Source: Homoserinimonas aerilata
GTDB lineage: Bacteria > Actinomycetota > Actinomycetes > Actinomycetales > Microbacteriaceae
DNA length: 64,000 bases
Direction of reading: 5' to 3'
NCBI RefSeq assembly: GCF_006716125.1
Contig: NZ_VFOM01000001.1
Location: forward strand, 558,001 to 622,000
The notes beneath the pieces are model-generated. The model searched no databases. It had not been told where the DNA came from and saw only the letters and a program-made list of their open reading frames with translations. Made by a program: the position numbers and the translations under genes. Shown here one piece after another: positions 6,819-14,529 of this stretch (positions are counted from its first letter, which is position 1; every line of letters starts with the position of its first letter).

Positions 6819-8042
6819 GTGACTGTTGTGGCGCTGGTACCTGCCCGTGGCGGTTCCCAGGGGGTACCGGGAAAGAACCTGCGACGTATCGGGGGGTTTC
6901 CGCTCGTCGCGCGGGCGGTGCGGGCAGCAAACGGGGGTTTGCGCGTAGACCGTGTGATTGTCACGACCGATGATGTCGAGATCGCACAGGTCGCCCGCTC
7001 CGCTGGCGCTGAGGTGATCGACCGGCCGGCCGAGCTTTCTGGCGCGACCGCGTCATCCGAGTCGGCGCTGCTGCATGCGCTCGACCAGCTCGACGAGCAG
7101 CCGCGCATCGTCGTCTTCATTCAGGCGACTTCGCCGTTCATCGACCCGACCGTGCTCGATGAGGCCATCCGCCGCGTCGATGAGGGCGAATGCGATGTGG
7201 TGTTCTCTGCGGTGCCGACGTATGAGTTCCTGTGGGGGCAGAACGACGGCGAGGCATCCGGAATCAATCACGACCCGACGTTCAGGCCGCGTCGGCAGGA
7301 CCGCGAACCGCATTTCCGCGAGACGGGCGCCTTCTATGTGATGCGGGCCGACGGCTTTCGTGAGGCCGGCCACCGCTTCTTCGGGCGCGTGGGCGTGGCC
7401 GAGGTCGACGAGCTCGGCTCCATCGAGATCGACACGGAGGACGAGCTGCGGCTCGCCGAGGCCATCGAACCGCTGTGGACCGCACGCCACGGGGCAACCC
7501 CGAGGGTCGTCGAGCTCGACGTCGACGCCGTCGTCACCGACTTCGACGGCGTGCACACCGACAATCGGGCATCCGTCTCCGCCGACGGCGTCGAACGCGT
7601 CACGGTGCACCGCGGCGACGGCATGGGAGTTTCGCTGCTGCGCCGCGCGGGCGTGCCCGTGCTCATCCTCTCGACCGAGACGAACCCGGTGGTGACGGCG
7701 CGGGCGGCCAAGCTCGGCGTCGACGTCATCCAGGCATCCGACGACAAGGCTGCAGCTCTGCGCGTCTGGGCTGCCGACCGAGGACTCTCGCTCGATCGGG
7801 TCGCCTACCTGGGCAATGACGTCAATGACCTCGGATGCTTCGCAGCAGTCGGATGGCCGGTCGCCGTTCCCGACGCCCACCCCGATGCCCTCGCGGCGGC
7901 CCGCATCGTGCTGGCCACGCCCGGCGGTTCGGGTGCCGTGCGCGAACTGGCCGACCGGGTGCTCGCCGCTCGGGCATCCTTCAGCACCACCGACGTCGTG
8001 CCCTCGCACGACGTCACCACCACGACAGGAGAACGCAGATGA
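6819..8042 (+). CDS. neuA: CMP-nonulosonate cytidylyltransferase fused to KdsC-like HAD phosphatase
   Basis: This is a 407-residue two-domain enzyme. Residues 1-225 are a CMP-sialic/Kdn acid synthetase with the nucleotide-binding ARGGSQGVPGKNL motif at about 8-20; it couples CTP to a nonulosonic acid. Residues 232-390 are a HAD phosphatase of the KdsC type with Asp241-Phe-Asp243 (DFDGVHTDN), a lysine in DDKAA and the GNDVND motif. It would dephosphorylate a nonulosonate 9-phosphate or be structural, as in vertebrate CMAS. The GTG start is preceded by GGAGGAGG at 8 bases, a strong ribosome-binding site. The stop overlaps neuB (ATGA). The exact sugar (Neu5Ac, Kdn or other) cannot be read from sequence. 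Confidence 0.88.
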   Translation: MTVVALVPARGGSQGVPGKNLRRIGGFPLVARAVRAANGGLRVDRVIVTTDDVEIAQVARSAGAEVIDRPAELSGATASSESALLHALDQLDEQPRIVVFIQATSPFIDPTVLDEAIRRVDEGECDVVFSAVPTYEFLWGQNDGEASGINHDPTFRPRRQDREPHFRETGAFYVMRADGFREAGHRFFGRVGVAEVDELGSIEIDTEDELRLAEAIEPLWTARHGATPRVVELDVDAVVTDFDGVHTDNRASVSADGVERVTVHRGDGMGVSLLRRAGVPVLILSTETNPVVTARAAKLGVDVIQASDDKAAALRVWAADRGLSLDRVAYLGNDVNDLGCFAAVGWPVAVPDAHPDALAAARIVLATPGGSGAVRELADRVLAARASFSTTDVVPSHDVTTTTGERR

Positions 8043-8920
8043 CCGTTTCGATCCAGGGCACCCCCATCGGGGCCGGCCACCCGGTCTATGTGATCGCGGA
8101 GATCGGGCTCAACCACAATGGTGACGTCGAGCTCGCCAAGAAGCTCATCGACGTGGCTGCTGAGGCGGGCGCCCAGGCGGTCAAGTTCCAGAAGCGCACG
8201 CCCGAGATCTCCACGCCGGAGCACATGAAGCAGGTGCCGCGTGAGACGCCGTGGGGCACCATGAGCTACCTCGACTACCGCTACCGCGTCGAGTTCGACC
8301 GTGAGCAGTATGTCGAGATCGGCGACTACGCGACCCTCCGCGGCCTGGACTGGTTCGCTTCGCCGTGGGACGAGCCCTCCGTCGACTTTCTGGAGGATCT
8401 CGGTGTCGGCGCGCACAAGGTGGCCTCGGCATCCGTCACCGACCATGGCCTGCTCGCGCGGCTGGCGCAGACGGGCAAGACCATCATCCTGTCGACGGGC
8501 ATGTCGACCCTGCAGGAGATCGACGCTGCCGTGGAGGTGCTCGGCACCGAGAAGCTCGTGATGCTGCACGCGACGTCGACGTACCCGCTGCCGCCCGAGG
8601 AGGCGAACCTGCGCACGATCCTCACCCTCCAGCAGCGCTACCGGAATGTGCCGATCGGCTACTCGGGTCATGAGCGCGGCCTGCAGATCTCGCTCGCCGC
8701 GGTCGCGCTGGGCGCTGTCGCGGTGGAGCGGCACATCACGCTCGACCGCACCATGTGGGGCTCCGATCACGCCGCGTCACTCGAGCCGCAGGGCTTCGAG
8801 CACCTGGTTCGCGACATCCGCATCATCGGCGAGGCCATGGGTGACGGCGTCAAGCGCGTCTTCCCGGGCGAGCTGGCACCTCTGGCGAAGCTGCGCCGGG
8901 TGCCCGCGCCCACGGCCTGA
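8039..8920 (+). CDS. neuB: N-acetylneuraminate/nonulosonate synthase (NeuB-type), lacking SAF domain
   Basis: This is a 293-residue TIM-barrel enzyme that condenses phosphoenolpyruvate with a mannosamine- or mannose-type sugar to give a nonulosonic acid. The motifs EIGLNHNGD (about 19-27), KFQKRTPE, STGMST and GYSGHERG are typical of NeuB. Canonical NeuB is about 345 residues with a C-terminal antifreeze-like SAF domain; this one stops after the barrel, as in several actinobacterial homologs. The ATG at 8039 overlaps the neuA stop. The next gene starts 3 bases after the stop. No NeuC epimerase is present in the window, so the source of the hexose precursor is open. Confidence 0.88.
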   Translation: MTVSIQGTPIGAGHPVYVIAEIGLNHNGDVELAKKLIDVAAEAGAQAVKFQKRTPEISTPEHMKQVPRETPWGTMSYLDYRYRVEFDREQYVEIGDYATLRGLDWFASPWDEPSVDFLEDLGVGAHKVASASVTDHGLLARLAQTGKTIILSTGMSTLQEIDAAVEVLGTEKLVMLHATSTYPLPPEEANLRTILTLQQRYRNVPIGYSGHERGLQISLAAVALGAVAVERHITLDRTMWGSDHAASLEPQGFEHLVRDIRIIGEAMGDGVKRVFPGELAPLAKLRRVPAPTA

Positions 8921-8923
8921 GGG

Positions 8924-10198
8924 GTGAGATTCCTCGTCGTCGGGGACTCCGACTCGTACATCAAATGGGGTGCGGCACTCGCCTCGACGCTCGGCCCCGA
9001 ATGGCAGAAGCAGCTCGTCGTGCTCGCCTCCCCGGTGAAGCCCAGCCCGGCGCAGCTTGAGGCGGCGCTCGCGGCGACCGACTTCTGTTCGGCGGATGCG
9101 CGCGAGGTGCCGCTGGCCGAGCTGCAGCAGCTCATCGAGCAGGAGCGACCGGATGTCGTGCTCGCCGCCCTGCGCGGCCCCGTCGTGCGCGTGGTCGCCA
9201 GAGCCGTGAGGGGTGTGCTCGGCCACCGCCCGGTGCTGCTCAGCGGACTGCCCGGCATCACCATCCCCGCCGCGCGCAAGGCTGTCACCTACCGTTCGCA
9301 TGTCGACATGGTGGTGCTGCACAGCAGACGTGAGGTGCGCGAGTTCTCGGCGCTCGCCGCGGAGATGGGGTCGACGCAGCGGTTCGGGTTGGCGACGCTT
9401 CCGTTCATTCCGGCGGATGCGCATCCGGCCGGTCCTGCGGCGTCTGGCTCTGCGCCGGCCGGTTCTGCGCCATCGGGCTCTGCTCCGTCAGGCACGGATG
9501 TGATCTTCGCCTCGCAGGCGATCGTGCCACGCGAGCGGGAGGACCGCCTGCTGCTGCTCGGTTGGCTCGCCGAGCTTGCCCGGCGCGGCCCCGAGCGTCG
9601 CGTGGTCGTGAAGGTGCGGGCGGTCGGCGGCGAGGCGCAGACGCACGCCGAGACCTACGACTTCGCCGAGCTGATGCGCGAGCTCGACCCGCCGGCACCC
9701 TCCAATCTGGTGGTCGAGGGCGGGCCCATGGGGCAGCATCTGGCCCGGGCGGGTGCGCTCGTCACCGTGAGTTCGACGGCGGCCATCGAGGCCGTTGCTG
9801 CGGGCATCCCGGTGCTGTTGCCCAACGATTTCGGCGTCTCCCCGCACCTGATCAATGTGGTATTCGAGGGCAGCGGGCTGTTCGGTGACAGCGAGCAGCT
9901 GATGGCGGGCGAGTTCCACCAGGCTGCCCCGGAGTGGTGCGACGACAACTATCTGCACGGTCGCGAGCACGACAGCTGGGTGGGGATGCTCGACGAGCTG
10001 GTCGCGGCGAACGCGCGGGCGACGCTGCCATGGCGGATGGCGCGGGAGACGGTCGTCGGCGGCGGCCTGCGCAGGGCGTGGGACAGGCGCAAGGCGCTCG
10101 GCACCTACGACCATTCGATCAGTGGTTCACTCGCGTGGCTGGTGGGGGTTCCGCTGCGCGCCGTCGTGCGGCGTCTCAGGCGCATCCGTGCGAGCTAA
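8924..10198 (+). CDS. DUF6716-family putative glycosyltransferase
   Basis: This is a 424-residue protein resembling the DUF6716 family found beside nonulosonate genes in actinobacteria. It looks like a GT-B fold. The N-terminal Rossmann-like half (MRFLVVGDSDSYIKWGAAL) has GDSDSY at residues 7-12. A short Gly-Ser-Ala-Pro linker lies at about 170-190. The C-terminal half has TVSSTAAIEAVAAGIPVLLPNDFG, which is similar to the acceptor and nucleotide-binding region of GT-B transferases. There is no membrane helix. The GTG start lies 3 bases after neuB with almost no ribosome-binding site, so translation probably depends on re-initiation. The operon context suggests it transfers the CMP-activated sugar; activity is inferred, not shown. 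Confidence 0.75.
   Translation: MRFLVVGDSDSYIKWGAALASTLGPEWQKQLVVLASPVKPSPAQLEAALAATDFCSADAREVPLAELQQLIEQERPDVVLAALRGPVVRVVARAVRGVLGHRPVLLSGLPGITIPAARKAVTYRSHVDMVVLHSRREVREFSALAAEMGSTQRFGLATLPFIPADAHPAGPAASGSAPAGSAPSGSAPSGTDVIFASQAIVPREREDRLLLLGWLAELARRGPERRVVVKVRAVGGEAQTHAETYDFAELMRELDPPAPSNLVVEGGPMGQHLARAGALVTVSSTAAIEAVAAGIPVLLPNDFGVSPHLINVVFEGSGLFGDSEQLMAGEFHQAAPEWCDDNYLHGREHDSWVGMLDELVAANARATLPWRMARETVVGGGLRRAWDRRKALGTYDHSISGSLAWLVGVPLRAVVRRLRRIRAS
9431..9490 (+). repeat. In-frame 15-bp tandem repeat encoding G-S-A-P-A/S linker
   Basis: Four consecutive 15-base units are visible: a degenerate first unit (Gly-Pro-Ala-Ala-Ser, 9431-9445) and three good units of Gly-Ser-Ala-Pro-Ala/Ser at 9446, 9461 and 9476. 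They form a flexible linker between the two halves of the DUF6716 protein and could vary in copy number. Confidence 0.75.
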
Positions 10199-10201
10199 TC
10201 T
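10196..10201 (+). promoter_or_regulatory. -10 element TAATCT for leaderless pdtaS
   Basis: TAATCT overlaps the stop codon of the preceding gene and ends 7 bases before the GTG at 10209, the spacing seen for leaderless actinobacterial mRNAs. An AAGAGG lies in the same gap and could act as a weak ribosome-binding site if the gene is read through from upstream. Confidence 0.45.
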
Positions 10202-10208
10202 AAGAGGC

Positions 10209-11702
10209 GTGTCGACGCTTTCTGAACTCGTAACCGCCCAGGGCCGCTCCAGCGAGGCCGACATCGAGTGGCTCCATCAGCTCGTCGGTGACTGGCAGCT
10301 GCTCGCCGACCTCGCCTTCGCCGACATCGTGCTGTGGGTTCCGACCCCCGAGAACAGTTTCGTGGCAGTCTCGCATGCGCGCCCGTCGAGCTCGGCGACC
10401 CTCTTCTACCGTGACTTCGTCGGCCAGGAGGTCAAGCCGGAGTGGATCAAGCAGGTGACGGATGCCTTCGAGAGCGGCCAGATCGTCGACTCCTCAGCCC
10501 CCGACTGGTACGAGGAGACGCCAACGCGCGTGCGCGCCGTGCCGGTGTTCCGGCGGCTCGCGGTGAACAGCCCGGCGACGACGAAGCATCCGATCGCCGT
10601 CATCACGCGGCACACGAACCTCAGCGAGGCGCGCACACCGAGCCGGCAGGAGCTCACCTTCAACGAGTGCGCGAACGAGCTGTTCCGCATGATCGCCGAC
10701 GGCGACTTCCCTGACCTGGCGGCTCCGACGGGCCCGCGTCGTGGCGCGCCCCGCGCATCCGATGGTCTTGTTCGGCTCGATGTCGACGGCACCGTCACCT
10801 TTGCGAGCCCGAACGGTCTCTCCGCCTTCAACCGCATGGGGTTCTCGGGCGAGCTGGAGGGCGAGTCCCTCGCCGAGGTGACCACGCTGCTGCTCAGCGG
10901 CAAGCTCATCATCGACGAGTCGCTGCCGCTTGTGGTGACGGGTCGCGCGCCGTGGCGCACCGACATAGAGGCGCGCGGGGTGACGGTGACGCTGCGGGCG
11001 ATCCCCATCCGGGAGCGCGGCGAGCGGGTCGGCGCGATCGTGCTGTGCCGCGACGTGACGGAGCTGCGCCACCAGGAGCGCGAACTGATCACGAAGGATG
11101 CGACGATCCGCGAGATCCACCACCGGGTGAAGAACAACCTGCAGACTGTGGCGTCGCTTCTGCGCATCCAGGCGCGTCGCTCGCACACCGACGAGGCGCG
11201 CGAGTCACTCAGCCAGGCGATGCGCCGCGTCGAGGCGATCGCGGTCGTGCACGACACGCTCAGCGAGGGGCTCAGCCAGAACGTCGACTTCGATGTGGTG
11301 TTCGAGCGGGTGCTGCTGCTCATCGCCGAGGTCGCCTCCAACCACAACACGAAGGTGCACCCCACCTTCACCGGCAGCTTCGGCGCGCTGCCGAGCGCCT
11401 ACGCGACGCCGCTCGCTCTTGCGCTCACCGAGCTGGTGACGAATGCGGTCGAGCATGGGCTCGCCGGCCGCGAAGGCAATGTGGAGATCGAGGCGCGGCG
11501 CGACGACGAGGTTCTGCGCGTGCAGGTGCGCGACAACGGCAGCGGTCTGCCCGAGGGCAAGGTGGGCACCGGCCTCGGCACGCAGATCGTGCGCACCCTC
11601 ATCCAGGGCGAGCTGAGCGGAACGATCGACTGGCACACGCTCATGGGCAGCGGCACCGAGGTCACCATCGAGATCCCGCTCGTGTGGCTCAACCGCGACT
11701 GA
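10209..11702 (+). CDS. pdtaS: PdtaS-type sensor histidine kinase (GAF-PAS-HisKA_2)
   Basis: This is a 497-residue cytosolic histidine kinase. Residues 1-150 resemble the GAF domain and 185-290 a PAS domain. EIHHRVKNNLQTVASLL around His304-His305 is the HisKA_2/HWE-type phosphoacceptor. Residues 385-490 are the HATPase domain with TELVTNAVEHG (N box) and VRDNGSGLPEG (G1 box). No membrane helix is present. In mycobacteria the homolog phosphorylates PdtaR, an ANTAR RNA-binding antiterminator; no PdtaR is encoded in this window. The neighbour on the opposite strand is WhiB1, the same arrangement as in mycobacteria, which supports orthology. GTG at 10209 is chosen because it gives the family length. 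Confidence 0.88.
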   Translation: MSTLSELVTAQGRSSEADIEWLHQLVGDWQLLADLAFADIVLWVPTPENSFVAVSHARPSSSATLFYRDFVGQEVKPEWIKQVTDAFESGQIVDSSAPDWYEETPTRVRAVPVFRRLAVNSPATTKHPIAVITRHTNLSEARTPSRQELTFNECANELFRMIADGDFPDLAAPTGPRRGAPRASDGLVRLDVDGTVTFASPNGLSAFNRMGFSGELEGESLAEVTTLLLSGKLIIDESLPLVVTGRAPWRTDIEARGVTVTLRAIPIRERGERVGAIVLCRDVTELRHQERELITKDATIREIHHRVKNNLQTVASLLRIQARRSHTDEARESLSQAMRRVEAIAVVHDTLSEGLSQNVDFDVVFERVLLLIAEVASNHNTKVHPTFTGSFGALPSAYATPLALALTELVTNAVEHGLAGREGNVEIEARRDDEVLRVQVRDNGSGLPEGKVGTGLGTQIVRTLIQGELSGTIDWHTLMGSGTEVTIEIPLVWLNRD

Positions 11703-11778
11703 CGGGCGGCTCGCTTCGCTGTCGCTGCCAGTCGTAACGTCGTTGCGGACTTAACTTCACTGCGAGCGTTAAGCAGAA

Positions 11779-11808
11779 CATCCGCCCTGCTGATGTGCGG
11801 GGCGGATG
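11779..11808. terminator. Hairpin between convergent pdtaS and whiB1
   Basis: CATCCGCCC (11779-11787) pairs perfectly with GGGCGGATG (11800-11808) across a 12-base loop, in the 196-base region between two converging genes. There is no long T-tract, so any termination activity would be Rho-independent only weakly or through folding on both strands. Confidence 0.45.
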
Positions 11809-11898
11809 CCTGTGGTCACCGGCCTGGGAGGGTGCCGGTTCCCTGGTGCTAGGTGCTGCTGGTTTTACGTTCTGCTGTTGTGTGCGTGTTGCAGAGGT

Positions 11899-12147
11899 TC
11901 AGGAGGCGCGGCGTGCGCGGGCGGCGCGACGCTTGAGGGCGCGGCGCTCGTCTTCGCTGAGGCCGCCCCAGACGCCGGAGTCCTGATTGGTCTCGAGCGC
12001 GTACTGCAGGCACATCTCGGTCACATTGCAACGACCGCAGACGGACTTGGCCTTCTCGATCTGGTCGACAGCCGGGCCGGTGTTCCCAACAGGGAAGAAC
12101 AGCTCAGGGTCGGCCGTGAGACATGCAGCGTTATCGCGCCAATCCAA
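11899..12147 (-). CDS. whiB1: WhiB1-type iron-sulfur transcription factor
   Basis: This is an 82-residue WhiB protein. The four cluster ligands are Cys9, Cys37, Cys40 and Cys46 (C-x27-C-x2-C-x5-C), matching the WhiB1 pattern. The turn GVWGG and the basic C-terminus KRRAARARR (DNA contact) follow. WhiB1 binds the vegetative sigma factor and senses nitric oxide in mycobacteria. I chose the TTG at 12147: it follows AAGGAG at proper spacing and gives the conserved N-terminus Met-Asp-Trp-Arg-Asp. A longer ATG-initiated frame from 12249 is open but adds 34 unconserved residues. The convergent PdtaS gene next door repeats the mycobacterial gene order. Confidence 0.93.
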   Translation of the reverse strand: MDWRDNAACLTADPELFFPVGNTGPAVDQIEKAKSVCGRCNVTEMCLQYALETNQDSGVWGGLSEDERRALKRRAARARRAS

Positions 12148-12331
12148 AATAGGACTCCTTATGTGAGCGCGCGGGAACGATACCCGCGCAGGGGGTGCAG
12201 AGATACCTTGGGAGGTAATGAGAGTGGGGGTTTCTCGGGATTCGCTCACGGCCTTGTGAGAACTAAATCGACCTCCAATAGACTCTCATATCGGTTGTGC
12301 CAAATCAACGATTTTTGTATGGGATCTCGCT

Positions 12332-12769
12332 GTGAATGATGTTCTACACCCCAATGGGGGTGGTTCGGCGGATGCGGTCCCGTCGCCGCGCAGGCCCGCA
12401 CTGTTGATCCTGTTGGCTGTTGTGCTCTTCGCCGAGTGCGCGCTCCTCGCCGCAGCATCCGTGTTTCTGGCTGTCGAACTGTTCGTCGAGGTGCCCGCCT
12501 CGTACGCCTCTGCTGTGGCGATTCTGGTGATCAGCGTTCTGGCGACCGTGTTCCTGGCGGTGCTCGCGGGGCAGACCCTGCAGGCGCGCTCGTGGGTGCG
12601 CGGTGCGGCGATCGTGTGGCAGGTGCTGCAGATCTCGGTCGGCGTCGGGTTCCTGCAGGGTGACTACGCGCGCCCGGACATGGCCTGGGGGCTTATCGTT
12701 CCTGCGGTCGTCGTGATCGTGCTGGTGTTCACCCGCCCGGTTCGTGAGGCCACCGGCTACCGTTCCTGA
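12332..12769 (+). CDS. Small integral membrane protein, unknown function
   Basis: This is a 145-residue protein with a 20-residue polar N-terminus and about four hydrophobic helices (residues 22-48, 58-80, 88-110 and 118-140). It ends in a short basic tail. I recognise no catalytic motif. The start is GTG at 12332; the upstream stretch has an AT-rich region (TTGTGCC, then TATGGG 17 bases on) that could be its promoter, divergent from whiB1. It is convergent with bcp. Similar small actinobacterial membrane proteins are common and uncharacterised. Confidence 0.72.
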   Translation: MNDVLHPNGGGSADAVPSPRRPALLILLAVVLFAECALLAAASVFLAVELFVEVPASYASAVAILVISVLATVFLAVLAGQTLQARSWVRGAAIVWQVLQISVGVGFLQGDYARPDMAWGLIVPAVVVIVLVFTRPVREATGYRS

Positions 12770-12778
12770 GCGGCGCCG

Positions 12779-13261
12779 TTACGCGTCGACGTCGAGCATC
12801 TTGCGCAGTCGTGCCACGTGGCCTGTGGCCTTCACGTTGTGCAGCGCGTGCTCGATCACACCCTGCTCATCGATGACGAAGGTGGAGCGGATGGTGCCCT
12901 CGATGATGCGGCCGTAGCTGTTCTTCTCACCCCAGGCGCCGTACGCGCGGTGCACCTCGAGGCTGACATCGCTCAACAGCGGGAAGGGGAGGGCCTCCTC
13001 CTGCTGGAACTTCTTCAGCTTCTCGGGGGAGTCCTTCGACACCCCGATCACCTGATAGCCGGCGGATGAGAGTGAACCGAGACTGTCGCGGAAGTCGCAG
13101 GCCTGCTTCGTGCAGCCGGGAGTGCTGGCCGCCGGGTAGAAGTAGACGATGACCTTCTGGCCGCGAAAATCGGAGAGGGACACCTGCTTGCCGTCCTGAT
13201 CGCCCAGCGTGAATGCGGGGGCGGCGCTGCCTTCGGCCGGCGTGGTCGTCGTCTCTGCCAA
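12779..13261 (-). CDS. bcp: Thioredoxin-dependent peroxiredoxin (Bcp/PrxQ)
   Basis: This is a 160-residue atypical 2-Cys peroxiredoxin that reduces H2O2 and organic peroxides using thioredoxin. The active-site motif STPGCTKQAC places the peroxidatic Cys50 and the resolving Cys55, the helix-2 pair of the PrxQ class. The C-terminal region (RSTFVIDEQGVIEHALHNVKATGH) is the usual thioredoxin-fold strand. Length is normal and there is no signal peptide, so it is cytosolic. The start is ATG at 13261. It is monocistronic by position, convergent with the membrane protein upstream and divergent from tRNA-Lys. Confidence 0.93.
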   Translation of the reverse strand: MAETTTTPAEGSAAPAFTLGDQDGKQVSLSDFRGQKVIVYFYPAASTPGCTKQACDFRDSLGSLSSAGYQVIGVSKDSPEKLKKFQQEEALPFPLLSDVSLEVHRAYGAWGEKNSYGRIIEGTIRSTFVIDEQGVIEHALHNVKATGHVARLRKMLDVDA

Positions 13262-13353
13262 TGCTTCTCCTCGGGTCGGGCCCTCGCGTTTTCGACGGGC
13301 TCGATCTCATGCTAATCTTGATCCTCGGCTGCAGCTTTCACCGCAGCGGCCAT

Positions 13354-13429
<76 letters not shown>

Positions 13430-13432
13430 AAG

Positions 13433-13469
13433 AAAGACCTGGTCGGAAGAGAGTTTTCACCGGGTCTTT
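13433..13469. terminator. Intrinsic terminator after tRNA-Lys (bidirectional)
   Basis: AAAGACCTGG (13433-13442) pairs with CCGGGTCTTT (13460-13469) over 10 base pairs, one of them G-U, followed by further Ts on the plus strand. On the minus strand it overlaps the last codons of the membrane gene ending at 13457, so it can end transcription from both sides. Confidence 0.75.
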
Positions 13470-13900
13470 TTCATTTGGCGAATATAGACGTGCAATCCGG
13501 TGCCAAACCAAAAACGAAGCACGACGGCACACGATGCGACGATTAGCGCCACCCACCCCGAGAGGTGGAGCGTGAACGCGAACAGGATCGACAATGTCGC
13601 GACGTTGACGGCCGCCACCGCAGATCCCGACATCAGCAATGCGGCGATGATCGGAGGCAATAACCAAGCGGACACCGAGATCGCAATCGTCAAGCCGCTG
13701 GAGAGTCGACGGAGGCAGACGAAGAGGGCCAGACCAAAGAGCCCCGCCGCCCCGATCCACCACGGTGAACCCCAGCTGGGGGCGGACTCACCATACTCGG
13801 GCCCGGCCGTGAGGGCACCTAGCAAAGATTGACTGACGTAAACGACCACAGCCGCCGCCGCACCTGTGGCGGCTGTGATCCTTGTTGTTGTCGAGGGCAC
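13457..13900 (-). CDS. Putative small membrane protein, lower G+C than surroundings
   Basis: This is a 147-residue frame with four or five hydrophobic segments: an N-terminal helix (residues 8-30), one at 48-65 with WWIGAAGLFGLALFVCL, two at 70-105, and one at 108-130. The C-terminus is basic (YIRQMKKTR). I recognise no family. Its base composition is visibly lower in G+C than its neighbours, which suggests recent acquisition or weak constraint. It follows a truncated acetyltransferase gene on the same strand. It is less certain than most calls here because no conserved motif supports it. Confidence 0.55.
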   Translation of the reverse strand: MPSTTTRITAATGAAAAVVVYVSQSLLGALTAGPEYGESAPSWGSPWWIGAAGLFGLALFVCLRRLSSGLTIAISVSAWLLPPIIAALLMSGSAVAAVNVATLSILFAFTLHLSGWVALIVASCAVVLRFWFGTGLHVYIRQMKKTR

Positions 13901-13917
13901 GTCACACGCTGATTCCG

Positions 13918-14088
13918 CTAGTACGTTCCGACGAATCCAGTCATGTTTGCGTTGGGGTAAACGCCGTTGAGCTCGCCGGTGATGCGCAGGGCATCCTGAC
14001 TGATCCGGTGCATGATCTCGTGCAGGGGTGAGTCGCCCGTGATGGTGTCGCCGGCGTTCAGTGCGTCGAGAAGATCGTCGAGTTCCAT
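13918..14088 (-). pseudogene. N-terminal fragment of a maltose/galactoside-type O-acetyltransferase
   Basis: The 56-residue frame matches only the N-terminal MAT domain of sugar O-acetyltransferases: LLDALNAGDTITGDSP, then LHEIMHRISQDALRITGELN, is the family pattern. Full-length enzymes are about 185-215 residues and continue with a left-handed beta-helix that carries the active site. Here the frame leaves the homology after ELNGVYPN and stops at 13918; the next gene is an unrelated membrane protein. It therefore cannot be an active acetyltransferase. It starts at ATG 14088, 11 bases after the DUF1905 gene. The assignment of the fragment is from recalled family sequence. Confidence 0.6.
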
Positions 14089-14099
14089 CGTGTTCCTTC

Positions 14100-14369
14100 T
14101 CAACCGCGGCGGGCGATGCGCACCTGCACGTCGTCGCCGACGCCTTTGCCGAGCTTCTTGCGCAGCGCGGCGCTCACCGAGATGAAGTGGTGGCCCTGCC
14201 CTGTGGGCATGAGCGCGGATGTCACGGCGACGCCGTCGACTGTCGCATCCGCTTTCACGGAGTTGCCGGTTCCGAAGAACTCCTTCGAGCCGGGCACTTC
14301 GATCACCGACCAGGCGGGCATCCATTCGGGGTTCACGATCGTGGCGGAGAAGGCGAGCTCTTCTGGCAT
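14100..14369 (-). CDS. DUF1905-domain protein
   Basis: This is an 89-residue single-domain protein of the DUF1905 family, a small beta-barrel of unknown function often fused to or next to YdeI/OmdA-type proteins. The pattern EFFGTGNSVKADATVDGVAV, then TGQGHHFISVSAALRKKLG and GDDVQVRIARRG, is typical. The start is ATG at 14369; the frame is open further upstream, but the conserved domain begins within a few residues of this ATG. It sits between a 20-bp inverted repeat and the truncated acetyltransferase. No membrane or export signal is present. Confidence 0.82.
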   Translation of the reverse strand: MPEELAFSATIVNPEWMPAWSVIEVPGSKEFFGTGNSVKADATVDGVAVTSALMPTGQGHHFISVSAALRKKLGKGVGDDVQVRIARRG

Positions 14370-14398
14370 GCAGCCAGCGTACCCGCGCGTCGCCGCAC

Positions 14399-14475
14399 AA
14401 AACGAAGGACATCCGCGCAATAACGACCCCGATCGCGCCCGCAGCGGCACAATCGGCGCGGATGTCCTTCGTTTT
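14399..14475. repeat. Perfect 20-bp inverted repeat, intergenic
   Basis: AAAACGAAGGACATCCGCGC (14399-14418) and its exact reverse complement (14456-14475) are separated by 37 bases. Outside them CGCCG (14391-14395) and CGGCG (14476-14480) extend the pairing after a short bulge. The element lies between divergent DUF1905 and aroD, upstream of both start codons, so it is not a normal terminator. It looks like a REP/MITE-type palindromic element. Confidence 0.8.
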
Positions 14476-14529
14476 CGGCGGGCCCGATCGCCCTAGACTC
14501 GGGGAGGTCGGATGCGAGCGGGAGGCGAC

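Noticed and set aside
12148..12249. Longer N-terminus for WhiB1 from ATG 12249
   Set aside because: The extra 34 residues are not conserved in the family, whereas TTG 12147 has a good ribosome-binding site and yields the expected N-terminus.
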